Below, in pieces: positions 45,216 to 53,658 of a stretch of DNA of 64,000 nucleotides (positions within the stretch are counted from its first letter, which is position 1; each line of letters opens with the position of its first letter). Under the pieces are notes generated by a model. That model did no database searches, had not been told where the DNA came from, and saw only the letters and a program-made list of their open reading frames with translations. Origin of the DNA: Mesorhizobium helmanticense (GTDB lineage Bacteria; Pseudomonadota; Alphaproteobacteria; Rhizobiales; Rhizobiaceae). The DNA lies in NCBI RefSeq assembly GCF_003034915.1, contig NZ_PZJX01000025.1:1-64000 (forward strand), written 5' to 3'. The position numbers and the translations under genes were made by a program.

Positions 45216-46144
45216 TAGGCGCGGCCGCCGACGCGGGCGATGACGGCGTCATGCGGTCCGGCTTTTGCCGTCCGTGTCACGCTGCCGGAAAAACGCGAGC
45301 CGGCGATGCTCTCGAAGGTCCGTGCCTGCCCGATCGCGATCTCGCCCCTGGCATACATTGCCGCCAGCCGCGCGGTGACGCCCGAGCCGGTTGGCGAGCG
45401 GTCGACCTGAGCCTCGGCGAAGACGCAGATGTTCTTTGTCGCCTCGCCGGAAAACGCGTCCATGCCGTCGGTCAGGATGCTGCCATAGAGAAAGGCGAGA
45501 TCGGCATGGTCGGGGTGCGACAGCGGGAATTCCGTCTTCAGCGTCTCCGTCAGCACCGTTGCCGCATCGACGAAATCGCGCACGCGGCTCCTGCCGAATT
45601 CCAGGCCGAATTGGTGGCAATCGGCCAGCGCGTAGAACGCGCCGCCATAGGCGATGTCGAAGCCGATCGCCCCATAGTCCGGCAGCTCGATCTGTTGGTC
45701 GCGGGCGAACAGGAAGGCCGGCACGCTCTCGAACGACACCGCACCCGCCTTGCCATCCCTGACCTCCACCGAAGCCACAACCAGCCCGCATGGCGCCTGG
45801 ATGTTGACTGTCGTTACCGGCTCCCGCCGGGCCACCAGCCCCTCGTCGACGGCATAGCGGCCGAGCGCGACCATGGCGTGGCCGCACATGGTCGAATAGC
45901 CCTCATTGTGCATGAACAGCACCGCGAGGTCGGCGCCGGGCAGGTCGGGCTCGACCAGCAGCGCGCCATACATGTCGTAATGGCCACGCGGCTCGAACAT
46001 CAGTATCTTTCGGAGATGGTCGAGGTGATCGCGCACATAGGCGCGTTTTTCCAGGATGGTGCCCTTGGGTAGCGCGGGGTAGCCGCCGGTGACGATCCTG
46101 AGCGGCTCGCCGCCGGTATGCATGTCGACGACGGTGAGCGTCAT
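45146..46144 (-). CDS. Proline racemase-family enzyme, trans-3-hydroxy-L-proline dehydratase type
   Basis: A 332-residue member of the proline racemase superfamily. The first catalytic cysteine is Cys87 in YSTMCGHAMVALGRY. At the second site, where racemases and epimerases have Cys, this protein has Thr252 in DRSPTGSGVTAR. The Cys/Thr pair is the established mark of trans-3-hydroxy-L-proline dehydratase, which removes water to give pyrroline-2-carboxylate. The preceding gene on this strand encodes a PEP mutase-like protein 14 bases upstream; an operon is likely. Confidence 0.88.
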   Translation of the reverse strand: MTLTVVDMHTGGEPLRIVTGGYPALPKGTILEKRAYVRDHLDHLRKILMFEPRGHYDMYGALLVEPDLPGADLAVLFMHNEGYSTMCGHAMVALGRYAVDEGLVARREPVTTVNIQAPCGLVVASVEVRDGKAGAVSFESVPAFLFARDQQIELPDYGAIGFDIAYGGAFYALADCHQFGLEFGRSRVRDFVDAATVLTETLKTEFPLSHPDHADLAFLYGSILTDGMDAFSGEATKNICVFAEAQVDRSPTGSGVTARLAAMYARGEIAIGQARTFESIAGSRFSGSVTRTAKAGPHDAVIARVGGRAYYSGRAEFIVEPDDELGRGFLLF

Positions 46145-46158
46145 GCGTCGGGGCCTAT

Positions 46159-46962
46159 CTAAGCCAGGGATTTGGAGAACAGCTCTTGCAGCTTGCTGAA
46201 AGGCATGGCGGCGCGAGTGAAGCCGAACGTGCCGTCCTGCTGGATCTCGCGTGCCGCTGTCTCCAGCATGCCGAAAGCGAAATTGGTCAGCCAAGGCCCG
46301 AGCGAAATGCGCTTGACGCCTGCCAGGGCAAGATCGGCAACGGTGAAGCCGGGCCTCGCCATGACGTTGACCGGCTTGCTCACCGACGAGCAGATAGTCT
46401 GCACCGTCTCGATATCGCCGATGCCCGGCGCATACAGCACGTCCGCGCCGGCCTTTTCGAAGGCTTGCAGCCGCTTGATCGTGTCGTCGATGTCGGGCCT
46501 GCCCCAGAGGAAATTCTCGGCCCTCGCGGTGAAGACGAAATCGTGCTTCAGCGCCCGCGCCGCCTCCGCCGCGGCAGCAACACGCTCGACCGCATGCGAA
46601 AAATCGTAGATCGGCTTGTCGGGTTCGCCGGTATGGTCCTCGATCGAGCAGCCGGCGAGGCCCGCCGCTTCGGCCGCGAAGATGGTCTCGGCGGCACTTG
46701 TGGCGCTGTCGCCCTTGCCCTTTTCGAGATCGGCCGAGACCGGCAGGGCGGTCGCCGCCGTCACCTCGCGGCAGTGATGGATCATGGCGTCGAAGGTCAC
46801 CGCGCCGTCGGGCAGGCCGCGCGAAAAGGCAAAGCCGGCGCTGGTCGTCGCCAGTGCCTGGAAGCCGAACGAGGCGAGCAGCTTCGTCGTGCCGACATCC
46901 CACGGATTGGGCATGACGAAGGTCGAGGCATGCAGGTCGCGAAAGATCTTGCCCTTGTCCAT
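46159..46962 (-). CDS. Isocitrate lyase / PEP mutase-family protein
   Basis: A 267-residue TIM-barrel protein of the ICL/PEPM superfamily. It shows FVMPNPWDVGTTKLLASFGF at the start, the VSADLEKGKGD segment near 75 and SIEDHTGEP near 107 with metal-binding acids. The catalytic loop typical of true isocitrate lyase (KKCGH) is absent, so it is more likely a carboxyphosphonoenolpyruvate mutase-like or oxaloacetate-related enzyme. Cotranscribed with the dehydratase-type gene. Confidence 0.85.
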   Translation of the reverse strand: MDKGKIFRDLHASTFVMPNPWDVGTTKLLASFGFQALATTSAGFAFSRGLPDGAVTFDAMIHHCREVTAATALPVSADLEKGKGDSATSAAETIFAAEAAGLAGCSIEDHTGEPDKPIYDFSHAVERVAAAAEAARALKHDFVFTARAENFLWGRPDIDDTIKRLQAFEKAGADVLYAPGIGDIETVQTICSSVSKPVNVMARPGFTVADLALAGVKRISLGPWLTNFAFGMLETAAREIQQDGTFGFTRAAMPFSKLQELFSKSLA

Positions 46963-47041
46963 GAATGCTCCTCTTCAGATGCAAAGATGTGAAAAGGATT
47001 CTAGCGTGCCGATTTGCGCCGGGCAAACGAATGCGATTGGT

Positions 47042-47896
47042 TCAGAAGCGTTTGGCGTTTTCTGCTGACAAACGCTCGAACGCATCGGAGTCCTTCGCGT
47101 AACGCGATGCTGCCTTGTCCCAACGATAGGTGACGGAAATGTCGTGCGACGAAGCCTCGGGTGGCGCGTCGTCGCAGCTTTCTCCGCTCGGCGCGGTGGC
47201 TTCGGTGACCGTAGCCTTGATGGCGGCATAGGGCTGGTCGTCCGCAAGGGTACTGAAGGCGACGTTCTGCGTGCGTTTATAGGCGCACAAATTTTCGTCG
47301 AACGTGTAGATCGTGTCGATCAGCTTGAATCTGTCGTTGCGGATCATGATCAGCGGCGTGCTGACATAGCCCTGATTTGAATTGAAATGCGTGCTCATGG
47401 TGATGATGGCGTCGTCGTTGGCGCTGAGTGACACCTTGCCGGGATCGCGGAAATAGGTGCTCCGGTCGGTGGCCACGTTGACCGCGTCGAGCAGTTTCGG
47501 CTTGCCGGTGAGATCGTAGAGCGCCAGCACTGCATAGCCCTCGGCGCTGTCCCCGGCTTGCCCGAGATCGAACAGCATCGTCAGCCGATCCTTGCCGCCG
47601 GCCTTGATGCCGAGCACGGCGGCATTGGGCAGGCTTGTTGTCGACGGTGGCGAGCCGCCGTCGTCGGCGCCGCTGATGTCACGCATCTCGATCGGCAAGG
47701 TGCCGCCGTAGAAGCCGTCCGCGCCGATCTTCAAGTCTGGTATGACCATCCGGCCAAGGTCGAGATAGGTGATGTCCTCGTGGCCGGGAACGGCGCTGCC
47801 GAGGTCGGGAAAGCCGACGGCCTGTGCGATGGCCGCTCCCCATAACCATGGCAACATCAGGCAAGCGAGGAGGAAGCGAAGCAGGATGGAAGTCAT
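47042..47896 (-). CDS. Exported protein of unknown function
   Basis: A 284-residue protein with a clear Sec signal peptide (cleavage near GAAIAQA, residue 25). The mature part is rich in beta-type sequence with two cysteines near residue 205 and 240 that could form a disulfide (FDENLCAYKR and SGESCDDAPP). No family recognised. It has its own promoter region upstream and is not evidently part of an operon. Confidence 0.75.
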   Translation of the reverse strand: MTSILLRFLLACLMLPWLWGAAIAQAVGFPDLGSAVPGHEDITYLDLGRMVIPDLKIGADGFYGGTLPIEMRDISGADDGGSPPSTTSLPNAAVLGIKAGGKDRLTMLFDLGQAGDSAEGYAVLALYDLTGKPKLLDAVNVATDRSTYFRDPGKVSLSANDDAIITMSTHFNSNQGYVSTPLIMIRNDRFKLIDTIYTFDENLCAYKRTQNVAFSTLADDQPYAAIKATVTEATAPSGESCDDAPPEASSHDISVTYRWDKAASRYAKDSDAFERLSAENAKRF

Positions 47897-47976
47897 GGAG
47901 TGGCGCCCCTAAACCGAGCGCACGCTAGCACGGACCAATCCGACCTACAGCCGTTGCATCGGCTGAAAAAATCCGA

Positions 47977-48633
47977 TCAGTGGATCGGCACCAGCCCGGC
48001 CAGCTCGCGCATGTCGTCAAACAGGATGCCACCGGCTCCGGCGAGGCCGTCACGGTCGGAATAGGGGTCGCCGTGATAGGAAAACACCCGCATGCCGGCG
48101 GCAATGCCGGCTTGTGTTCCGGCGACGCTGTCCTCGATGACGATGCAGTCGGCGGGCGCGAAGCCCATCGTGCTTGCGGCATGTAGGAACAGATCGGGGA
48201 ATGGCTTGCCGCGCGAGACCATGGTGGAGCTGAACAGCGCATGCTCGAACAGCGGCAAAAGCCCGGTCTGGCCGAGCGTGATATGCATTTTCGACACGCG
48301 TGCCGACGATGCGACGCAAGCTGGGATGCCGGCAGCGTGAACGGCCTCGATGAAGTCCCTGACATAGGGGATCGCTTCGACGCCATGGGCGAACAGATCC
48401 GGCAGGCCGGCGTTCCAGCGATCGACGAAATCGACGCCGAGGCTGACGCCGGTCGCCTCGACCTCCTTCTGCACCGAGACCATGCTGCGGCCGGAAAAAT
48501 GCTTGCGGCAATATTCGAAGCTGGCTGGATACCCGGCGGTAGTAAGCCATTCGGCGAGGCGGTGATTGGCCAGGTTCTCGGTGTCGACCAGAACCCCGTC
48601 GCAATCGAAGATGACGAGTTTGGGTATTTTCAT
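47977..48633 (-). CDS. HAD-family hydrolase (phosphoglycolate phosphatase / beta-PGM-like)
   Basis: A 218-residue haloacid-dehalogenase phosphatase. Motif I VIFDCDGVLVDTE (nucleophile Asp9, acid Asp11), motif II VASSARVSK, motif III lysine near GKPFPDLF and motif IV CIVIEDSVAG are all present. A small helical cap lies between motifs I and II. Substrate unknown; related proteins act on sugar phosphates. It follows dut by 13 bases and is probably cotranscribed. Confidence 0.9.
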   Translation of the reverse strand: MKIPKLVIFDCDGVLVDTENLANHRLAEWLTTAGYPASFEYCRKHFSGRSMVSVQKEVEATGVSLGVDFVDRWNAGLPDLFAHGVEAIPYVRDFIEAVHAAGIPACVASSARVSKMHITLGQTGLLPLFEHALFSSTMVSRGKPFPDLFLHAASTMGFAPADCIVIEDSVAGTQAGIAAGMRVFSYHGDPYSDRDGLAGAGGILFDDMRELAGLVPIH

Positions 48634-48646
48634 CTCGCTACGCTCA

Positions 48647-49132
48647 TCAGGCCGTGCCGGTCGATCCGAACCCGCCCGAGCCCCGCGCCGTGCCGCCGGC
48701 CAATGTGCGTTCCTCGACCGTCGCCTGCATCACCGATGCAAAGACGATCTGGGCAATCCGCATGCCGCGCGTCACCGCGAAATCCTCTTCGCCGAGATTG
48801 ATCAGCAGCACCTTCACCTCGCCGCGATAATCGCTGTCGATGGTGCCCGGTGTGTTGAGGCAGGTGAGGCCATGCTTGAAGGCAAGTCCCGAACGCGGCC
48901 GGACCTGGCCTTCCATGCCTTCCGGGATTTCCAGGATCAGCCCCGTCGGCACCAGCGCGCGTTTCCCGGGCAGGATCAGCAACGGCCGATCGTCCGGCAC
49001 AGCGGCGCGCAGATCCATGCCTGCCGCACCCGCACTTTCATAGGCCGGCAGCGGCAGGCCTTCGCCATGCGGCAGCCTGACGAAACCGACGGAGGGGCCG
49101 ATGACGGGAGTGGGATAAAGGGCAGCACGCAT
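48647..49132 (-). CDS. dut: dUTP diphosphatase
   Basis: A 161-residue trimeric dUTPase that hydrolyses dUTP to dUMP. The five motifs are visible: [40 protein letters not shown] and the mobile C-terminal [10 protein letters not shown]. Length is normal. The HAD hydrolase gene follows closely. Confidence 0.95.
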   Translation of the reverse strand: MRAALYPTPVIGPSVGFVRLPHGEGLPLPAYESAGAAGMDLRAAVPDDRPLLILPGKRALVPTGLILEIPEGMEGQVRPRSGLAFKHGLTCLNTPGTIDSDYRGEVKVLLINLGEEDFAVTRGMRIAQIVFASVMQATVEERTLAGGTARGSGGFGSTGTA

Positions 49133-49216
49133 AAAGCCACTCCTATCGGCACGAATGCCGATTCGGTCAACTCGGCCGCAGGGCTATCAACGGCTTTCTT
49201 TTTAGGTAGTTCCGCC

Positions 49217-49687
49217 TCAACGCAGTTCCACCGGAACGATTGTCGTCTCCTTGATCTCCTCCATGACGAAGGAGGCCGAAACATCCGACAGCGCCACCTT
49301 GGCGATCAGCCGCTGGTAGAGCCGGTCATAGGCTTTCATGTCGGCGACTCGGGCCCTGAGCACATAGTCGAGGTCGCCGGACATGCGATAAACCCCGGTG
49401 ATCTCGGGGAAACCGGTCACCGCCGCGCGGAACTTCTGCAGCCAGCCCGGATCGTGGTTGGAGGTTCGGATCAGGATGAACACCGAGAGGCCGAGCCCAA
49501 GCTTGTCGGCATCGACCAGGGCCACCCGCCCGGTGATGACGCCACCTTCCTCCAGCCGCTTCACCCGACGCCAGCAGGCATTGCGCGACAAAGCCACCCG
49601 TTCCGACAACTGGTCGACCGACAGCGTGCCGTCGCGCTGCAACTCGGCCAGCAATCTTCGATCGATTTCATCGATATCGGGCGCCAT
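49217..49687 (-). CDS. Lrp/AsnC-family transcriptional regulator
   Basis: A 156-residue regulator with N-terminal HTH (LSVDQLSERVALSRNACWRR) and a C-terminal RAM domain (GVYRMSGDLDYVLRARVADM). Lrp/AsnC proteins respond to amino acids. The ATG at 49687 (MAPDIDEIDRRLL) is set by the family start. The divergent 49804 gene is a possible target. Confidence 0.92.
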   Translation of the reverse strand: MAPDIDEIDRRLLAELQRDGTLSVDQLSERVALSRNACWRRVKRLEEGGVITGRVALVDADKLGLGLSVFILIRTSNHDPGWLQKFRAAVTGFPEITGVYRMSGDLDYVLRARVADMKAYDRLYQRLIAKVALSDVSASFVMEEIKETTIVPVELR

Positions 49688-49803
49688 TTGGGATATTTGT
49701 CCCAAAACATCACCGGGAACAAGGACAATTTGAGACCAATGCACCGCAAATCTGTGTCAGGTTACCCAGCATCGCGGGCTTATCCCGGCAGGAGGGGATC
49801 ACC

Positions 49804-50058
49804 ATGACAACACGGCTTGCAAGTCTCTTCACCTCTCACCCGGCCAAGGTGGGCGAGACCTATTTCAGCCATATGGCCTTTGCCGCGTGGTTCTGCTCGC
49901 GCCTGTCCATGGCCGCGGGCGCCGCGTTCGTTCACGCTTTCTTGCCATTTCTGTTCGAGACTACGGCCAGCCGAATCGTCCGTGAGCTCTACGAGCGCAC
50001 GAACAACAGAGGCACACACACGGTCAAGGAGCCGGCGGCTCTCATGGATCGCGCATAA
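49804..50058 (+). CDS. DUF6356-like small protein
   Basis: An 84-residue protein with one hydrophobic stretch (about 24-50) and a C-terminal RIVRELYERTNNR segment. The start TSHPAKVGETYFSHMAFA resembles the DUF6356 family, which has no known function. It is preceded by AGGAGGGG 7 bases upstream and diverges from the Lrp-type regulator. It ends 16 bases before the amidotransferase gene, so the two probably form an operon. Confidence 0.78.
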   Translation: MTTRLASLFTSHPAKVGETYFSHMAFAAWFCSRLSMAAGAAFVHAFLPFLFETTASRIVRELYERTNNRGTHTVKEPAALMDRA

Positions 50059-50074
50059 CGAACGGTAGAAGCGA

Positions 50075-50869
50075 ATGTGCCGATGGGCGGCCTATCTTGG
50101 TGAAGCGCTCTTCCTCGAAGACATCGTCACGGCGCCCTGCCACTCGCTGATCGCCCAGAGCCATTGCGCCCAGGAAGCCAAGTCGCCGACCAATGGCGAC
50201 GGTTTTGGGCTCGCCTGGTATGGCGATCGTCCCGAGCCCGGCCTCTATCGCGATATCCTGCCGGCCTGGTCCGATCCCAACCTGAAGAGCCTGTGCCGGC
50301 AGATCCGCTCCGGCCTGTTCCTCGCTCATGTGCGCGCCTCGACCGGCGGCGCCACCAGCCGCATGAACTGCCACCCGTTCATCTCGGGCCGCTGGTCGTT
50401 CATGCACAACGGCCAGATCGGCGGCTTCGAGAAGATCCGCCGCGCGCTGGAAAATTCGCTTTCCGACGCTGTCTTCGACCAGCGCGAAGGCACCACCGAT
50501 TCCGAACTCTTTTTCCTGCTGATGATCGACGAGGGTCTGGCCAGTGATCCGCAAGGCGCTGTCGCCCGCGCGACCAGCCGTGTCGTCGACGCCTCCCGCC
50601 GCGCCGGTGTTGAGCCGGCTTTGAAACTCACCGCCGCCTTCTCGGACGGGCAAGCGCTCTACGCTGTGCGCCATGCCAGCGACGGCCACGCGCCGACGCT
50701 CTACACCGCTGCCAAGGGCGCCGGCCGCTGCATTGTCTCCGAGCCGTTCGACCGAGACGGCGGCGACTGGCAGGCCATCCCGCCGTCGAGTTTCGTCACC
50801 ATCACGACATCAGGCATGAGCATCCACCCCTTCGCCGCGGCCGTAGAGAAACTGGCGCTGGTAGGTTGA
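50075..50869 (+). CDS. Class II glutamine amidotransferase (YafJ-like)
   Basis: A 264-residue N-terminal-nucleophile amidotransferase. The catalytic Cys2 follows the initiator Met in MCRWAAYLGE; the family signature SPTNGDGFGLAWYG is near 38, HVRAST near 89 and HNGQIGGF near 110. It would release ammonia from glutamine for an unidentified acceptor. No synthetase partner is adjacent. Confidence 0.9.
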   Translation: MCRWAAYLGEALFLEDIVTAPCHSLIAQSHCAQEAKSPTNGDGFGLAWYGDRPEPGLYRDILPAWSDPNLKSLCRQIRSGLFLAHVRASTGGATSRMNCHPFISGRWSFMHNGQIGGFEKIRRALENSLSDAVFDQREGTTDSELFFLLMIDEGLASDPQGAVARATSRVVDASRRAGVEPALKLTAAFSDGQALYAVRHASDGHAPTLYTAAKGAGRCIVSEPFDRDGGDWQAIPPSSFVTITTSGMSIHPFAAAVEKLALVG

Positions 50870-50981
50870 GCAGCACAATTCCGATCAAGCGCCTCTGACC
50901 GCCGAATGCTGAACTTGGCTTGAAGCCGCGCCGCAATCCTCCATTTGACAAGAGCACGGCCAGCAAGTCGGAGCATTCGTC

Positions 50982-52355
50982 ATGGATATTGCCTTTTCCT
51001 CGACCATTGAACTCGCCGCCGCGATCGCCGGGCGAAAAATCTCCGCCGTGGAAGCGCTGGATGCGCATCTGGCCGAGATCGACAGGCACAACAAAACGGT
51101 GAATGCCGTCGTCACGCTCGATCGGGAAGGGGCCCGCGAGCGCGCGAAAAGGGCCGACTCCGCAGTGGTGCGAGGCGACATTCTCGGACCGCTGCATGGC
51201 GTACCGTTCACCTTGAAGGACACCCACGACACGACGGGCATGAAGACCACAGTAGGGTTTCCGCCCTTTGCCGGCTATGCGGCCGGACAAGACAGCCCAG
51301 TGGTCGCGAGGCTGAAGGCCGCTGGCGGTATTCTGCTCGGCAAGACCAATGTCGCGACAATGCTGGGAGATTGGCAATCGGACAATCTGCTGTTCGGCCG
51401 AACCAGCAATCCGTGGGATTTATCGCGTACATCAGGCGGCTCCAGCGGAGGCGCGGCGGCAGCACTCTGCGCCGGCATGACGCCGTTCGAGATCGGCACC
51501 GACATGCAGGATTCCATCCGCTTGCCGGCTGCTTTCTGCGGCGTATACGGCCTGAAGCCGACCGAGCATCGCATCTCACTCACCGGCGCCTTTCCCGATC
51601 CGGGCGGTGCTGCACGCAGCGTGCGGCTGATGTCCTGCCTCGGGCCGCTGGCGCGCAGCGTCGAGGATCTGGCGCTGATTTACAAAATTATCGCCGGACC
51701 CGACGGCCGTGACACTGACCTTGCGCCAGTTCCGGTAGAGGATATGCCGGAGCCTGATCTAAGGGCGCTGCGCATCGCCTTCGCACCGTCCTTCCCGGGT
51801 TTTCCGGTGGCTTCCGAGATAAGCGCGACCGTCGAAAATTTGGCCAAGCAACTCGAGTCTGCGAGCGCAAGCGTTGAGGAAGCAAGATTGCCGAAGCTCG
51901 ATCTGCATGACGACCTGGCTGAGGGCGGTGCGCTGATCGGCATGATGCTGGAGACCGCGCAGCCTGAGCCGCCCGAGCATCCGACCTCGGTCACGCGCTG
52001 GTTCGCGACACTTGCCCGCCGTGACCGCTCGATCCTTGCCTGGGACCGGTTCTTAGAAAGCTGCGACGCCCTGTTGTGTCCCGTCGCCATGACCACGGCA
52101 TTTCCGCATTGCGAGCCGGGGACGCCGATCGAGGTCGACGGCAAGGAGCAGAGCTACTGGATGCTGCCGGCCTATGGCGCGGTGTTCAACTATAGCGGCC
52201 ACCCGGCGCTTGCGCTGCCGTGCGGGCAGGATCGCGACGGCCTGCCCATCGGCCTGCAACTTGTTGGGAAGCGCTGGTCGGAGTCGCGCCTACTCGGCAT
52301 CGCCAAGGCGATGGCGCCGCTGACCGGCGGTTTTGTCCGGCCACCTGGCTATTAG
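50982..52355 (+). CDS. Amidase (amidase-signature family) with altered nucleophile loop
   Basis: A 457-residue amidase. The catalytic Lys79 (PFTLKDTHD), cis-Ser in TSGGSSGGAAAA (154/155) and nucleophile Ser178 are in place. The usual GSDTGGSIR loop reads GTDMQDSIR, replacing the two glycines that shape the oxyanion hole. The rest of the family pattern (GLKPTEHRISL, GLPIGLQLVGKRWSE) is intact. Substrate unknown. It ends in a palindromic repeat shared with the convergent oxidoreductase. Confidence 0.9.
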   Translation: MDIAFSSTIELAAAIAGRKISAVEALDAHLAEIDRHNKTVNAVVTLDREGARERAKRADSAVVRGDILGPLHGVPFTLKDTHDTTGMKTTVGFPPFAGYAAGQDSPVVARLKAAGGILLGKTNVATMLGDWQSDNLLFGRTSNPWDLSRTSGGSSGGAAAALCAGMTPFEIGTDMQDSIRLPAAFCGVYGLKPTEHRISLTGAFPDPGGAARSVRLMSCLGPLARSVEDLALIYKIIAGPDGRDTDLAPVPVEDMPEPDLRALRIAFAPSFPGFPVASEISATVENLAKQLESASASVEEARLPKLDLHDDLAEGGALIGMMLETAQPEPPEHPTSVTRWFATLARRDRSILAWDRFLESCDALLCPVAMTTAFPHCEPGTPIEVDGKEQSYWMLPAYGAVFNYSGHPALALPCGQDRDGLPIGLQLVGKRWSESRLLGIAKAMAPLTGGFVRPPGY

Positions 52356-52452
52356 AGCGCCGCGCGTCCAACTGGACGCGCAAAGGACGCTCTAACACTT
52401 TGAGTTGGCGCATGATCCTTCCGGAAACCGAGGCTTCCGGGGTCATGCGCTA
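52356..52452. repeat. Double palindrome between convergent genes
   Basis: A perfect palindrome GCGCGTCCA-AC-TGGACGCGC (52362-52381) is followed by a longer imperfect one (52408-52450, arms GCGCATGATCC and GGTCATGCGC, inner TTCCGG/CTTCCGG). This composite with the AAAGGACGCTCTAACACTTT linker matches a repeat seen widely between rhizobial genes. It may also terminate both flanking genes. Confidence 0.7.
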
Positions 52453-53517
52453 AGTGAAGCGTGACAATCCGTATAGCGCCAACAGTGGATCACGGTCCCC
52501 GTCGAGGATCTCCCGGCTAGCGAACAGGCCGACGGCGGGCGCCAGCGTGATACCGGAATGCATGACCGCGACGTATAGGCCGGGCACGCCCTCGGCGCGG
52601 CCGATGATCGGAAAGCCGTCGATCGGCGTCGGCCGGTAGCCGACCGTATGGAAATCGAGTTCCAGTCCATCCGCGCCTCGCAACATGGCTTTCATCGCCG
52701 CGAACAGGTCGCGCGCGGTGGCTTCGGCATCCATGCCCGGATCGGCGCCGCCGAAATCCGAGCCGGCGATGATGCGGCCCTCCGCCGTCTGGCGCATATG
52801 CAGCCGCTCGGCCAGAACCAGGCCGTTGAGCAATTTTTCAAAGGGGCGTGAATGGACGATCAGGCCTGGCGGGGTCTCGATCGGCAATTTTACGCCAGCC
52901 GTCGCGGCTATGTCCGGTGATCCGACACCGGCCGCGACCACCACCTCGTCGGCGGCAATCAGCCCGGAAGACGTGTCCACCCCGACGACCCCGCCGTTAG
53001 TCTGCGCTAGCGCGGTCACAGCCGCCCCGGCCAGGATGCGGGCGCCGCGTCGTTCGGCATCGGCCAGCAGGGCGCGCGTAACGGCGACAGGTTCGGCAAC
53101 GCCTTCCCCAGGTACATGAAGGGCGAAATCCGGAAGCTCCCGGAGATTGGGTTCAATGCGCGCCGCGCCCGCCCGGTCGACCCGTTCGATGCCGTAACCC
53201 CAGGCGGAATGCTCCGCGGCATAGGTCTCGAGCTCGGCCGCCGGCAGGTCCCAGCACAGGCCGCCGCACCATTCCAGCGGCATACCGGCTACGTCTTGCG
53301 CCAGCCGCGTCCATTCGGCCATCGAGCGGGTCCGCAGCCGGAAATAGGGTTGCGGATTGCCCCAGCTTGCATTGATCCAGGCAAAGGAATTCGGCGTGGC
53401 GACGCCGCCGGCGTCGCTTTCGGCAATGACCGTCACCCGCGCCCCGGCCTTCGCCAGATGCCAGGCGATCGAGGCGCCGACGATGCCGGCGCCGATGACG
53501 ATGACTTGCTTGCTCAT
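52450..53517 (-). CDS. FAD-dependent oxidoreductase (DAO family)
   Basis: A 355-residue flavoenzyme of the D-amino-acid oxidase/glycine oxidase superfamily. The dinucleotide motif IGAGIVGASIAWHLAKAG is at the N-terminus, and the C-terminal FAD region is YRPTPIDGFPIIGRAEG with GLYVAVMHSGITLAPAVG. Substrate probably an amino acid or secondary amine. ATG at 53517 (MSKQVIVIG) is chosen over an upstream in-frame ATG. Confidence 0.9.
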   Translation of the reverse strand: MSKQVIVIGAGIVGASIAWHLAKAGARVTVIAESDAGGVATPNSFAWINASWGNPQPYFRLRTRSMAEWTRLAQDVAGMPLEWCGGLCWDLPAAELETYAAEHSAWGYGIERVDRAGAARIEPNLRELPDFALHVPGEGVAEPVAVTRALLADAERRGARILAGAAVTALAQTNGGVVGVDTSSGLIAADEVVVAAGVGSPDIAATAGVKLPIETPPGLIVHSRPFEKLLNGLVLAERLHMRQTAEGRIIAGSDFGGADPGMDAEATARDLFAAMKAMLRGADGLELDFHTVGYRPTPIDGFPIIGRAEGVPGLYVAVMHSGITLAPAVGLFASREILDGDRDPLLALYGLSRFT

Positions 53518-53658
53518 GCTGGACCTCTGCAGAACCGGGTCTTCTGATGCCATTGCGGCGAGCCTATCTCAAGTGTAGCCAGGGCCTGTTCGGCCAAAAC
53601 CGTCGACAGGCCACAAAAGCGCTGCTAGAAGCCCGCGCCACAGACAGGATTCCAGACA

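Noticed and set aside
46145-47026. Extension of the dehydratase-type gene to 626 residues
   Set aside because: The extra part reads the PEP mutase-like gene in a wrong frame; the true start MTLTVVDMHTGG is at 46144.
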